38,166 bases of DNA from Bacillus sp. EB600 (GTDB lineage: Bacteria; Bacillota; Bacilli; Bacillales; Cytobacillaceae): assembly GCF_024494385.1 (NCBI RefSeq), contig NZ_JAEVLT010000040.1, positions 1 through 38,166 on the forward strand. The letters are read 5' to 3'. Below, piece after piece: positions 1-6,818 of this stretch; the first letter of the stretch is position 1, and the number at the start of each line of letters is the position of its first letter. The notes beneath the pieces are model-generated. The model did no database searches, was not told the DNA's origin, and saw nothing but the letters and a program-made list of their open reading frames with translations. A program made the translations under genes and the position numbers.

Positions 1-40
1 ATTTTCTGGTTGACCTTTTTCTACATGGTCTTATTATAAC

Positions 41-221
41 GGTAGTCGGGGTAGAACGTCGTACCCGTGGAACAATATTCCGTCAAGTAAACTGTTCACC
101 CCCTACTTGTATAAACGTGTTTTAGGCTGGTTGGGACAAGGACCCCGTTTAGCAAGCGAACCTATGACATTACAAGAAGCCTTAGGGGATACCGACAATT
201 GTTAAATACAGAGGAGGAGAT
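41..221 (+). ncRNA. Possible IS110-family bridge RNA region (left-end leader)
   Basis: This is the non-coding leader directly upstream of an IS110-family recombinase gene. In the IS110 group the left end is known to encode a structured bridge RNA that pairs with target and donor DNA. Seen here: a stem pairing 49-53 with 62-66; a second stem pairing 84-89 (CAAGTA) with 104-109 (TACTTG) around a 14-base loop; and a more irregular arm with GGTT at 129-132 opposite AACC at 159-162. The stem-with-large-loop layout fits the family, but I cannot assign guide loops without a covariance model, and the left boundary of the element lies outside or near the window edge. Confidence 0.4.
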
Positions 222-227
222 TTGATT

Positions 228-800
228 ATGAATCCAGTCATTGGTCTGGATGTTTCAAAAGGTGAAAGTCAGAGTAATATTTTTAATCTTGAGTTATTAG
301 TCAAGATCGTTCTCCAATATCAAGAGCATCTATCTAAGATTGCAGATGAAATAGATGCCCTTGCTAAAGAAATTGAAGAATATCATATACTCCAGTCTAT
401 CCCTGGAATCGGAGAAAAAATCGCCGCCACGATTATTTCCGAAATTGGTGAGATAGATCGATTTGATAATGCCAAAAAGCTCGTTGCATTCGCTGGAGTA
501 GATCCAAGCGTTTACTCTTCTGGTAAGTTTACAGCATCAGTAAATCGAATTACCAAACGAGGTTCTTGTACGCTTCGTCATGCCTTGTATATGGCTGTTC
601 AAAGTGGTATTCGTGATGCCCGTAAAAAGAAAACGACTGATGAGATCATAGCACGTAATAAAAGACTAAGAGAGTTTTACGATAAGAAACGTGAAGAAGG
701 AAAACCCTTCAGAGTAGCCATTATTGCCTGTGTAAATAAACTCTTACACTGGATTTACGCCTTACTAAAAAACAGAACTACTTTCCAAGTTATAGCTTAG
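228..800 (+). pseudogene. IS110-family recombinase with a large in-frame internal deletion
   Basis: The first 15 residues (MNPVIGLDVSKGESQ) are the start of the DEDD/RuvC-like domain of an IS110 transposase. They are joined directly to the C-terminal Transposase_20 part, with the helix-hairpin-helix-like stretch IQSIPGIGEKIAATI-type (here LQSIPGIGEKIAATI) and the serine-containing block AFAGVDPSVYSSGKF. The product is 190 aa against about 400 for the family, so roughly 200 residues including most acidic catalytic residues are missing. The frame is intact across the junction; deletion between short TCAG repeats is plausible. Start is the ATG at 228 behind GAGGAGGAGA (211-220), not the TTG at 222. 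It should be inactive alone but could be mobilised in trans. Confidence 0.85.
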
Positions 801-826
801 AAACTATATATATCTAAATACAACAA

Positions 827-856
827 AACCTTCCAAAAATAAGATAGTGGAAGGTT
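827..856. terminator. Hairpin after the IS110 remnant
   Basis: An 8-bp perfect stem (AACCTTCC at 827-834 with GGAAGGTT at 849-856) lies 26 bases after the recombinase stop. There is only a short T-run afterwards, so it may be a weak terminator or a structural part of the element's right end. Confidence 0.45.
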
Positions 857-1025
857 ATTTGGCATGATCCTTTTTGTATACCATGGTTGTTTAAAATATT
901 TTATTGAAAAATGTTGACAAACTATTAACTGGTATACTTTAAGTGAAATAATACACATACATTTAATTTCCTACGAGTTAAATCAATAATTACTCCTACG
1001 ATCACACAAATACATTATTTTTTTC

Positions 1026-1442
1026 TTATTTTAAATAATTTTTTCTTGTTCCATATCTCTTCCGGTAAACGAATTTTCTTAAATCAACGTCTTTTAAATT
1101 GCCGTCATAACACAAAAAGAGTAAAGATTGAAACTCCTTAAAATTCTCCATGATAAAAAGAGCGAATTCTTTTCGTTCGCTCTTCATTTTCATTTTTACT
1201 TCTTCTTTTAAAAGGATGTCGTCAAGTTGGTCTTTGTAATAGGCTTTCGTATCTTCCCATTTATCTTTACGATTCACCAAAATATCCTTACCATACTCCG
1301 GTAATTTATCAATAACAAGGTCGAAATACCCCTCTGACCACATTAACATTTTATCTTTTTCTGGAAGTTCAAGTACCATTTTTAACAATTCCGTTTCGTC
1401 CATATCTTCTTGAATGGCATATTTTCCGACCCGATTCATCAT
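1026..1442 (-). CDS. Unknown protein; possible C-terminal remnant of an Rnl1-type RNA ligase
   Basis: I do not firmly recognise this 138-residue protein. It is highly charged and helical, with the block ERKEFALFIMENFKEFQ followed by LLFLCYDGN and a basic tail ending YRKRYGTRKNYLK. That arrangement (basic residue, Phe-Ala, then Leu-Phe-x-x-x-Asp-Gly near the end) recalls the C-terminal domain of T4 RNA ligase 1-like proteins. No nucleotidyltransferase domain or KxDG motif is present, and the frame meets a TGA about five codons upstream of the start. AGGTGG lies just upstream; the ATG at 1442 or the adjacent one at 1439 is the start, not the GTG at 1448. It sits between an IS remnant and a resolvase remnant, so it may be prophage debris. 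Confidence 0.45.
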   Translation of the reverse strand: MMNRVGKYAIQEDMDETELLKMVLELPEKDKMLMWSEGYFDLVIDKLPEYGKDILVNRKDKWEDTKAYYKDQLDDILLKEEVKMKMKSERKEFALFIMENFKEFQSLLFLCYDGNLKDVDLRKFVYRKRYGTRKNYLK

Positions 1443-1565
1443 ACCCACCTCATGTGCGAATCATTTGGTCTTAGTTTGTTAATTTGTGTTTGAATGAATT
1501 CATTATTTATTCTAACTTTGTGAAGGATTGTACTTAAACTAAACTGCCAATATATACAGTATTTC

Positions 1566-1613
1566 AAGGCGTAGTATTTAACGTTAATAATGTTAGATAC
1601 TACGCCTTTTTTG
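1566..1613. terminator. Strong intrinsic terminator
   Basis: A 12-bp perfect stem, AAGGCGTAGTAT (1566-1577) with ATACTACGCCTT (1597-1608), is followed by a T-run on the + strand. No intact + strand gene precedes it, so it probably outlived a deleted gene; on the - strand it would stop read-in from the resolvase remnant. Confidence 0.7.
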
Positions 1614-1661
1614 TATCTTTAAATACTCCATATATTCAGTAAAGAAAAATAGTAATTATAG

Positions 1662-2057
1662 TTAATATAGAAAGAAATACAGAAATACATCACTATTAAG
1701 TTTGGAGGTGATGTTAATGAAAGTGCAAGAGGTTTTAATTAACATAGCTTTTCCAACTGCCGTATTCGTGTCTATGCTATCGCTTAAAGAAACAAAATTT
1801 ACCCCTCTTTTATCCAGATCCTCATGGATTTCATAAAGCTGCTTTGTTGATCTGGCTAAACGGTTTAATTTGTAAATTAAAAAAGTATCTCCTTGCTGCA
1901 ATTGGTCTAAAGCTTTTTTTAATTCCTCCCGGTCCGCTTTCTTTTTCAGAAAACAGCAACAAACGATCGTTTTATCTGCTGCATATTTTTCGATTGCTCC
2001 AATTTGCATATCTAAATGGTGATCCTCTGTTGACACCCTTGCATATCCAATAATCAT
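1662..2057 (-). pseudogene. Truncated serine resolvase/invertase
   Basis: The N-terminus MIIGYARVSTEDHHLDMQ carries the catalytic Ser9 of the resolvase/invertase family, and residues 60-110 contain GDTFLIYKLNRLARSTKQL and a FVSLSDSIDTNTAVGKAM-type block typical of the catalytic domain. Homology stops at about residue 108 (near base 1735). The remaining 20 residues are unrelated, so the rest of the catalytic domain, the long helix and the HTH DNA-binding domain are missing. The segment around residues 31-40 (CCCFLKKK) is also degenerate, where the family normally has an E-x-x-S-G-type loop. The start has AAGGGGACG upstream. Inactive remnant of a transposon or plasmid resolution system. Confidence 0.85.
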
Positions 2058-2333
2058 TGAATTTCGTCCCCTTGACCATTCGTTTTATGAACACTTTTAG
2101 AAGAACAGCAAAGATAACAACAAAAACTAAGAAGGGTTATTGTATACGTCTATAAACTCGTCTATACTATGTACATAAAATAATTCTATAAAACGAACGT
2201 TAAATAGACACATAAATTAGGATATTTTAAGTTCGTTATTAGCCATAAAGACAAAAGGTTGCCTTAAGGCAACCCAGTTATAAGGATTTTTAACTTTTTT
2301 AATCATTTTGCGATTTCTTGTACAGAGCCGTTC
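2058..2333. other. Gene-free stretch upstream of the resolvase, possible res-like repeats
   Basis: No coding region recognised. The stretch holds repeats such as CGTCTATAAACTCGTCTATAC (two CGTCTATA copies about 13 bases apart, near 2148-2168) and AACGAACGTT, the sort of short repeats found in resolvase binding (res) sites. It ends with an 18-bp perfect palindrome at 2257. The res assignment rests only on position and repeat pattern. Confidence 0.3.
2257..2274. terminator. 18-bp perfect palindrome, terminator-like
   Basis: GGTTGCCTTAAGGCAACC is perfectly self-complementary and can form a hairpin with a tight TTAA loop. It is preceded by an A-run on the + strand (T-run on the - strand), so it would act best as a terminator for - strand transcription coming from the multicopper oxidase side. 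Confidence 0.45.
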
Positions 2334-2403
2334 AAAAAGGTTAATAAATCGTTCAAAATTAGTTCAAAACAAAAAATCTCAAAAACAGTCGTTTTTGAGA
2401 TTT
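2334..2403. repeat. Dispersed repeat copy A with terminator-like hairpin
   Basis: This 70-bp segment matches 7787-7856 at 65 of 70 positions. It contains a 12-13 bp stem (2374-2386 with 2391-2403; TCTCAAAAAC paired to GTTTTTGAGA) and is followed about 60 bases later by a sequence CACGCCCTTTTGTTGA, related to the core after the second copy. It lies downstream of the - strand multicopper oxidase gene. The two copies suggest a small non-autonomous element or a shared terminator module. Confidence 0.7.
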
Positions 2404-2574
2404 ATAACACAGAAAAAATGGCATTCTCAACTGACTTTATTTTTATTTCGAGAGCTGAAATTTCAAGAAACACGCCCTTTTGTTGAAAATCACTGCTTAG
2501 TCCTTATATTTTCATGTAGGTGGAGAGAAAGTAAAGTGCTATTAAGAGCAACAAATCATTTTAGAAATGAGCAT

Positions 2575-2615
2575 AATAAAAGGTGTCACCTTATGATTTG
2601 GCGACACCTTTTATT
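2575..2615. terminator. Terminator of the multicopper oxidase gene
   Basis: A 13-bp stem, AATAAAAGGTGTC (2575-2587) with GACACCTTTTATT (2603-2615), begins two bases past the oxidase stop codon on the - strand. On that strand the stem is followed by TTATGCTC, so it is a stem-dominated terminator. Confidence 0.7.
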
Positions 2616-2617
2616 TA

Positions 2618-3967
2618 TTATTCAACTACTTTTACTGTTGTTACAAGTCCACCCATATGCAAACTGTTTTCTGCATTCATCGTATGATCCAACACATGGC
2701 AATGAAACATCCAAGTACCGACGGCATCTGCTTTAAAAGCAATATCATACGTTTCTCCAGGCCCAATTGACAGTGTGTTCATTTCCTGGGGATTGTTTGA
2801 AGAATGGCCATCTTTTGCAATTACCTGGAAGTCCATCCCGTGCAAATGCATGGTATGGTATTCTGTCGGATCGATATTGATAAGCCGAATCCTTACAGTT
2901 TCCCCTTTTTTCACGACCATTGGCGGGGTATCTGGATAGCTGCGTCCATCAATGGTAAAATAATCTTCCTCATCTTCCATCGTTCCCTTTACATGGAAGC
3001 CACTCAAAATCATGGTATAATCATGATTATATTTCGCCTCAGCATTTGGATCCTTAGGATCAATAATGAAGGCTCCATATAACCCGCTTCCGACCTGTTT
3101 CATATCATCATAGTGAGAATGGTACATAAACGTTCCGGGGTGACTTGCTATAAATTCATAAGTAAACGATTGCCCTGGTTGAACAGCAGATTGGGTAACG
3201 TCAGGCACGCCGTCCATATCATTTGGCAAGTGCAGTCCATGCCAGTGAATAGTCGTCGGCTCAGAAAGCTTATTTACTAATTTGATCTTTATGCGATCCC
3301 CTTCTGTCACGCGGATAGTTGGACCCGCCACCTGACCATTGAATGTCCATGCCTTTGCAACAACCCCCTTTACAGGGTTCCAAATATGCGGCTCTGCCAC
3401 AAGTGTAAATTCTTTTGTGCCATCTTTCGAGATAGACGGGGTAAGACCCACACCGTTAAACACATCTTTTACTTGTTGCTCTTCTGCATTGAATTCGTCA
3501 GTCGCAGCTTTGTCCGTCATGTGAACCTTTTCTCCATCGGCATCAGCGTGTTGCAGAAATTCGTTTAATACTTGAATCAACTGATTATCCAATGTTGCGA
3601 TTGCCTGTTTATCAGGGGGGGCAGCTTTTGAACCGGCTACTGTCGGATTCAAATACTTTTCTACGTTTTCATATAAATCCGGATGTTTTGGTTTTACGCT
3701 GTCCTCTATTGAACTCCAAGTATCCTCTAATTTCGTTCCTGCTCCTTTAATATTTGTTCCATCTCCGGAAGAAACTTCCTTCTTTAATTCATTAGCAGCG
3801 GACAATAATTTTGTGATGTCGCCCTTGATACCATTTTGGGCATTAGCTTCAGCTGTAGCTGAAGAGTTCACATTCTTTGACACAGATGAATTGACTGCAC
3901 TACAACCAGATAAAGCAACAGTACCTATAATAGCTAACGCCAAAAGTTTACCTACTGTTTTATGCAT
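2618..3967 (-). CDS. Lipoprotein multicopper oxidase with N-terminal helical domain
   Basis: This 449-aa protein has a lipoprotein signal with lipobox LSGC (Cys22), then about 150 residues of polar helical sequence, then two cupredoxin domains (about 185-305 and 320-449). Copper ligands are complete: HWHG 241-244, HSH 283-285, HTMHLHG 371-377 and HCHVLDH 422-428, giving a type-1 site and a type-2/3 cluster. Such oxidases act outside the membrane on metals (Fe2+, Cu+, Mn2+) or phenols; substrate cannot be read from sequence. The ATG at 3967 follows GGGAGGA at ideal spacing, so the TTG further upstream is rejected. A Fur-like box at 4093-4107 and the neighbouring encapsulin genes make a ferroxidase role attractive, by inference. 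Confidence 0.9.
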   Translation of the reverse strand: MHKTVGKLLALAIIGTVALSGCSAVNSSVSKNVNSSATAEANAQNGIKGDITKLLSAANELKKEVSSGDGTNIKGAGTKLEDTWSSIEDSVKPKHPDLYENVEKYLNPTVAGSKAAPPDKQAIATLDNQLIQVLNEFLQHADADGEKVHMTDKAATDEFNAEEQQVKDVFNGVGLTPSISKDGTKEFTLVAEPHIWNPVKGVVAKAWTFNGQVAGPTIRVTEGDRIKIKLVNKLSEPTTIHWHGLHLPNDMDGVPDVTQSAVQPGQSFTYEFIASHPGTFMYHSHYDDMKQVGSGLYGAFIIDPKDPNAEAKYNHDYTMILSGFHVKGTMEDEEDYFTIDGRSYPDTPPMVVKKGETVRIRLINIDPTEYHTMHLHGMDFQVIAKDGHSSNNPQEMNTLSIGPGETYDIAFKADAVGTWMFHCHVLDHTMNAENSLHMGGLVTTVKVVE

Positions 3968-4092
3968 GGTATGTATCCTCCCCAATTTTTAAATTTATCA
4001 AGAAACATTCTCAATATATATCAAAAAAATGAATTGTGGTTCCAATGTTTTCAATCTATTTTTTTATCAAGATCATTTTATAGTATTCATAT

Positions 4093-4107
4093 TGAAAATC
4101 ATTCTCA
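4093..4107 (-). promoter_or_regulatory. Fur-like box upstream of the multicopper oxidase
   Basis: TGAAAATCATTCTCA matches the 7-1-7 Fur inverted repeat TGATAATnATTATCA at 12 of 14 defined positions. It lies 126 bases upstream of the oxidase start, next to a TATAAA-like -10 on the - strand (about 4078-4083). A Zur or PerR box has the same general shape, so the regulator is inferred from the stronger boxes nearby. Confidence 0.6.
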
Positions 4108-4384
4108 GTTAAACACAAAATTAGTATATTCAAATGATTTTGATTAGTCAAGAGCTTTTGGGAATAAATCATTTAATACTTTTAAAAGTTTCCTTCATTT
4201 TCCTATCTATAGTTCATAACATTATTGTCAAAAAAGGTCTTCCCTATTGTTTTTGATGTGGGCTTAAAGGTATTATCATTGTTTTTGAGAGGCTATATAA
4301 TCCCCTATTGCTAATAGCAGGAGAAACAGCTCCTTTATAAAATTATCAATCTTTTTTATAATAGTTCTGGAAACAACAATCTAA
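4108..4384. other. Divergent intergenic region between two Fur-type promoters
   Basis: An AT-rich region between the multicopper oxidase and the 159-aa unknown gene. I see no coding region; the only recognisable elements are the Fur-type sites at its edges. Confidence 0.4.
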
Positions 4385-4413
4385 TTGACAATGATTATCA
4401 TTATCTATAAAAT
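4385..4413 (+). promoter_or_regulatory. Sigma-A promoter with embedded Fur box
   Basis: TTGACA (4385-4390) and TAAAAT (4408-4413) are separated by exactly 17 bases. The spacer and -35 overlap GACAATGATTATCATTATC (4387-4405), an 18/19 match to the classical Fur box. Repressor binding here would block polymerase, so the downstream 159-aa gene should be iron-repressed. Confidence 0.85.
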
Positions 4414-4457
4414 CAAAGTTAATAATCGATAATTTTGGACGAAGGGGAGCAAACAAC

Positions 4458-4937
4458 ATGTTTAACATACTATATGGTTTAAAAGACATTCATACTGTCC
4501 TTTCCAACCACCGAAAACTTGGCGGAGTTGTTGAAGCAGATAACATTCGACTATCTTCAGGTGAAACCTACCATAATCCGGTATTTACGAATGTTGACAT
4601 GTCTAAAGGTCAATATGTGTCCCTTGGCTTTATCGATGAAAAAGGAACAAATATTATGATTCATGTAGACCAAATTGCCGTCATTAAAGGATTACAGCAT
4701 AAATTAATATGGCAACTTAATAATCTACATGTAAAACAATTATTACTTCAGGATGCCATCCAATACTTACAAAAATTATGCCAGGTAAATTCCGGGTTTA
4801 TCACAAATTCCTTTAAGAAGGAAGCACTTAAACTTGTGAGGGATATCAGTGTAGATGAACTAAAAAATCACAATGTGTCCCTTCCGTTCCCGCTTGAAGA
4901 ACAGATTATCCCTATAAACGATCGTATATATGCATAA
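4458..4937 (+). CDS. Fur-controlled protein of unknown function (159 aa)
   Basis: I do not recognise this family. The protein is soluble, with no signal peptide or membrane segment. The N-terminal half (1-80) looks like a small beta-rich domain (GGVVEADNIRLSSGETYHN, then YVSLGFIDEKGTNIMIHVDQIAVI), and the C-terminal half (about 85-145) is helical. No Cys pair, haem or metal signature stands out; there is a single Cys near residue 112. AAGGGGAG precedes the ATG at good spacing. A near-perfect Fur box overlaps its promoter, it is convergent with the encapsulin operon, and a terminator follows its stop. Iron starvation response is therefore the best inference; the biochemical role is open. Confidence 0.8.
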   Translation: MFNILYGLKDIHTVLSNHRKLGGVVEADNIRLSSGETYHNPVFTNVDMSKGQYVSLGFIDEKGTNIMIHVDQIAVIKGLQHKLIWQLNNLHVKQLLLQDAIQYLQKLCQVNSGFITNSFKKEALKLVRDISVDELKNHNVSLPFPLEEQIIPINDRIYA

Positions 4938-5112
4938 AAACGAGGTTCCCGGAGGAGCCTCGTTTTGTTTTGTACGAAAAAATTTCGGCCTGGCAAGCTA
5001 ACCGAAAAACGTTATATATTTCTTCCCTTATTTTTTCTTTCTCATTTTCATTTGGTTCGCAGAGGACAGTGCCATTTTCAATGATTTTGACCGTCCATAC
5101 TCTATTATCCAT
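4912..5112 (-). CDS. Small unknown protein downstream of encapsulin (66 aa)
   Basis: An open frame starting 9 bases after the encapsulin stop, on the same strand. It begins MDNRVWTVKIIENG, then a charged helical middle (NENEKEKIREEIYNVFRLA), with one Cys in each half. AAGGAT lies somewhat far (about 13 bases) upstream of the ATG, so expression may depend on coupling. The 3' end runs through the terminator hairpin at 4937-4966 and overlaps the last 26 bases of the convergent 159-aa gene. The Firmicute IMEF encapsulin operons described elsewhere carry a ferredoxin here; this is not one. Moderate confidence that it is real. Confidence 0.5.
   Translation of the reverse strand: MDNRVWTVKIIENGTVLCEPNENEKEKIREEIYNVFRLACQAEIFSYKTKRGSSGNLVFMHIYDRL
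4937..4970. terminator. Intrinsic terminator of the 159-aa gene
   Basis: Nine-bp stem AAAACGAGG (4937-4945) with CCTCGTTTT (4958-4966) followed by GTTTTG. It begins at the last base of the stop codon of the Fur-controlled gene and may also work in the opposite direction. Confidence 0.75.
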
Positions 5113-5121
5113 TTAAATCCA

Positions 5122-5970
5122 TTAATCCTTAGGATCTTCCAGCGTACAAATAGCAGATGGGCGCTTAATTCTCAACACAGCTGTTTCATAAACACGGAAT
5201 GGATGATTCATTCCTTCATCTCCTAGGTATGCTGTTTCCAAATCTTCTGAAATAGCAAGATCTAAAGTGTTTCTTCCTGTATTAACAAGAACTCCTGTTT
5301 TTCCTTTTAAGACAGGTGATTGAAAAACCCCATCGGTCACAAGTTCTCGAACATGCTCAATTTCAAGAACGTTTGTATCCTTATGTACACGGTGCAGCAA
5401 AGAATAAAGCTCAGGGGATAACACTAGAGCAAACGGTCCGTTTTGGTTCATTTCAATTAATTTACTTCTTGCTTCCACAACATCCTGAAAGGCATTCCCA
5501 GATTCATACCACTCCCCAATTAAATGTGTTAATCGGCCTTTCACATTCATAAGACCCGGAATATCAAATTCTTTCGATCCGTGAAAAATCATCTGGTCCT
5601 CCAAAATGGCTACATCTCGGGCTGCATTTGCAGCTGGTGAAAAGTCATTTAGGATATTCAAAACTTTTGCTTGCTCAAGATCACGCCAGTATAAAACGAA
5701 ATCTTTATACAGCATGGGGATGGTATAATTTACCCTTTTACTTGTTTCGATCTCTGGATCAAAGGATCCTTGGAAATCCATTTTTGCTTCATAGTTTTCC
5801 ATAAAAATATCATTAAAAATGCTTTGTACGCCCCTTCCAAGCGGACCGTACAACTCAATGAAGCGCCGTCCTACCAATTGTTTTCTTGCAGCTTCAATGA
5901 CAGTTTGCTCTAACCTCTCCAAATCTTGATTTGTTAATGGAAAATCCTGTGAATAAGATGAATAATTCAT
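5122..5970 (-). CDS. Encapsulin shell protein (family 1, Firmicute IMEF type)
   Basis: This 282-aa HK97-fold protein forms a protein nanocompartment. Recognisable parts are the N-terminal helix (residues 10-40, LTNQDLERLEQTVIEAARKQLVGRR in part), the stretch RRFIELYGPLGRGVQSI, the Y-rich DFVLYWRDLEQAK region, the ILNDFSPAANAARDVAILED segment (split across 105-125) and the C-terminal AYLGDEGMNHPFRVYETAVLRIKRPSAI region (about 245-275). The length fits the large T=4 shells of IMEF systems. It starts with GGGAGG upstream of the ATG and lies 18 bases after the cargo gene. Its role in iron storage depends on that cargo, which is broken here. Confidence 0.93.
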   Translation of the reverse strand: MNYSSYSQDFPLTNQDLERLEQTVIEAARKQLVGRRFIELYGPLGRGVQSIFNDIFMENYEAKMDFQGSFDPEIETSKRVNYTIPMLYKDFVLYWRDLEQAKVLNILNDFSPAANAARDVAILEDQMIFHGSKEFDIPGLMNVKGRLTHLIGEWYESGNAFQDVVEARSKLIEMNQNGPFALVLSPELYSLLHRVHKDTNVLEIEHVRELVTDGVFQSPVLKGKTGVLVNTGRNTLDLAISEDLETAYLGDEGMNHPFRVYETAVLRIKRPSAICTLEDPKD

Positions 5971-5988
5971 TTTTTCCTCCCTTTTCCC

Positions 5989-6599
5989 TTATCGCATTAA
6001 ACTCCCTACAGTAAATCCCTTTTCTTTTTTTATTGTATTTTTGATTTGTGAAGAATCAGAATCTGGTTTAGCCAAATGACCATGGTCTTCGTCATGGTGT
6101 GCATGCGGGTCCACATATTGATGATTAAACCGTGCATTTATTTCAGTCAGCATTTGCTTTACTTGTTGATAATCTTGGTATGAAACATCTCTCATCTGCT
6201 TTAATAGGGTACTTCGCTCGGGATCTGTAAATTGAAAGAGTGCTAAATCGAGATGCTCTACGAAGTTATGCAATCCAAATTTTTCAAGATTTAATTCCTG
6301 TAAAAGCCGATTAAATTCGTTGTTGGTTGCACAAAATCTGGCTCTTCTTTTTCTTGTTCAAATTTGCCGATCAGTGGGAGCAGCTCAGCTAAACGAGACA
6401 GCCGCTGTTATTCCTCTTCGGTGATATGGTGATAATAAAGGCGTTCGTGTTCATCAGTAGCATTTTGGATTACTGGATCAAGTATACTGATAAATTTTTC
6501 GATAGCATCTCTAGTCGTTGTAAAAATACGAAAAAGTATTTTTAATTCGTCTCTCAAGTCCTGCACCTCTCTTTTTAAACTAAAATCCATTATGTCCAT
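5989..6599 (-). pseudogene. IMEF-type ferroxidase cargo of encapsulin, disrupted
   Basis: Read through two lesions, this is a ~203-residue helical protein ending in GFTVGSLMR, an encapsulin targeting peptide of the TVGSL type. The first part (MDIMDFSLKREVQDLRDELK...) is open to HHITEEE, then meets TAA at about 6408-6410. In the same frame it continues QRLSRLAELLPLIGKFEQEKEE, after which a one-base shift near 6320 restores NEFNRLLQELNLEKFG and the rest. A His-rich stretch (PHAHHDEDHGHL) lies near the C-terminus. IMEF proteins mineralise iron inside the shell. ATG 6599 has AAGGG upstream. Either a true pseudogene or sequence errors; the nonsense codon is not a homopolymer problem. Confidence 0.82.
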
Positions 6600-6651
6600 A
6601 TATTCCCTTTTTAATAAGTTTTATCCCTTTGTTTTTCAAAAAATTCTAATC

Positions 6652-6679
6652 ATTTTAAGATATTGATTCTCATTGTCAT
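6652..6679 (-). promoter_or_regulatory. Promoter and Fur-like box of the cargo-encapsulin operon
   Basis: On the - strand ATGACA (complement of 6674-6679) and TAAAAT (complement of 6652-6657) are 16 bases apart. TGATTCTCATTGTCA at 6664-6678 matches the Fur 7-1-7 repeat at 11 of 14 defined positions and overlaps the -35 and spacer. Confidence 0.6.
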
Positions 6680-6730
6680 AAATAAATAGTATTAAAATTA
6701 ACTTTTTATAAAAATTTTCTGAATTATAAG

Positions 6731-6800
6731 TTGACAATCCACTAATAACACATGATAATAATCTATAGTTGATAATGATTATCATTATCAACTATAGATT
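6731..6800 (+). promoter_or_regulatory. Sigma-A promoter followed by a 41-bp perfect palindrome containing a Fur box
   Basis: TTGACA (6731-6736), a 17-base spacer and GATAAT (6754-6759) form a strong promoter. Immediately downstream, 6760-6800 is a perfect 20-1-20 inverted repeat whose core GATAATGATTATCATTATC (6771-6789) is a 19/19 Fur box. The arms extend well past the Fur consensus, and the whole repeat would lie in the 5' leader of the doxX-like mRNA, so it could also fold as an RNA hairpin just before the Shine-Dalgarno GGAAAGGAGA (6801-6810). Confidence 0.9.
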
Positions 6801-6818
6801 GGAAAGGAGAGATCTTAA

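Noticed and set aside
1717..1835. A + strand start with GGAGGTGAT and ATG (MKVQEVLINIAFPTAVF), like the start of a YvrJ-type small protein
   Set aside because: After about 13 codons the frame is simply the antisense of the resolvase remnant, so at most a truncated start survives; too little to call.
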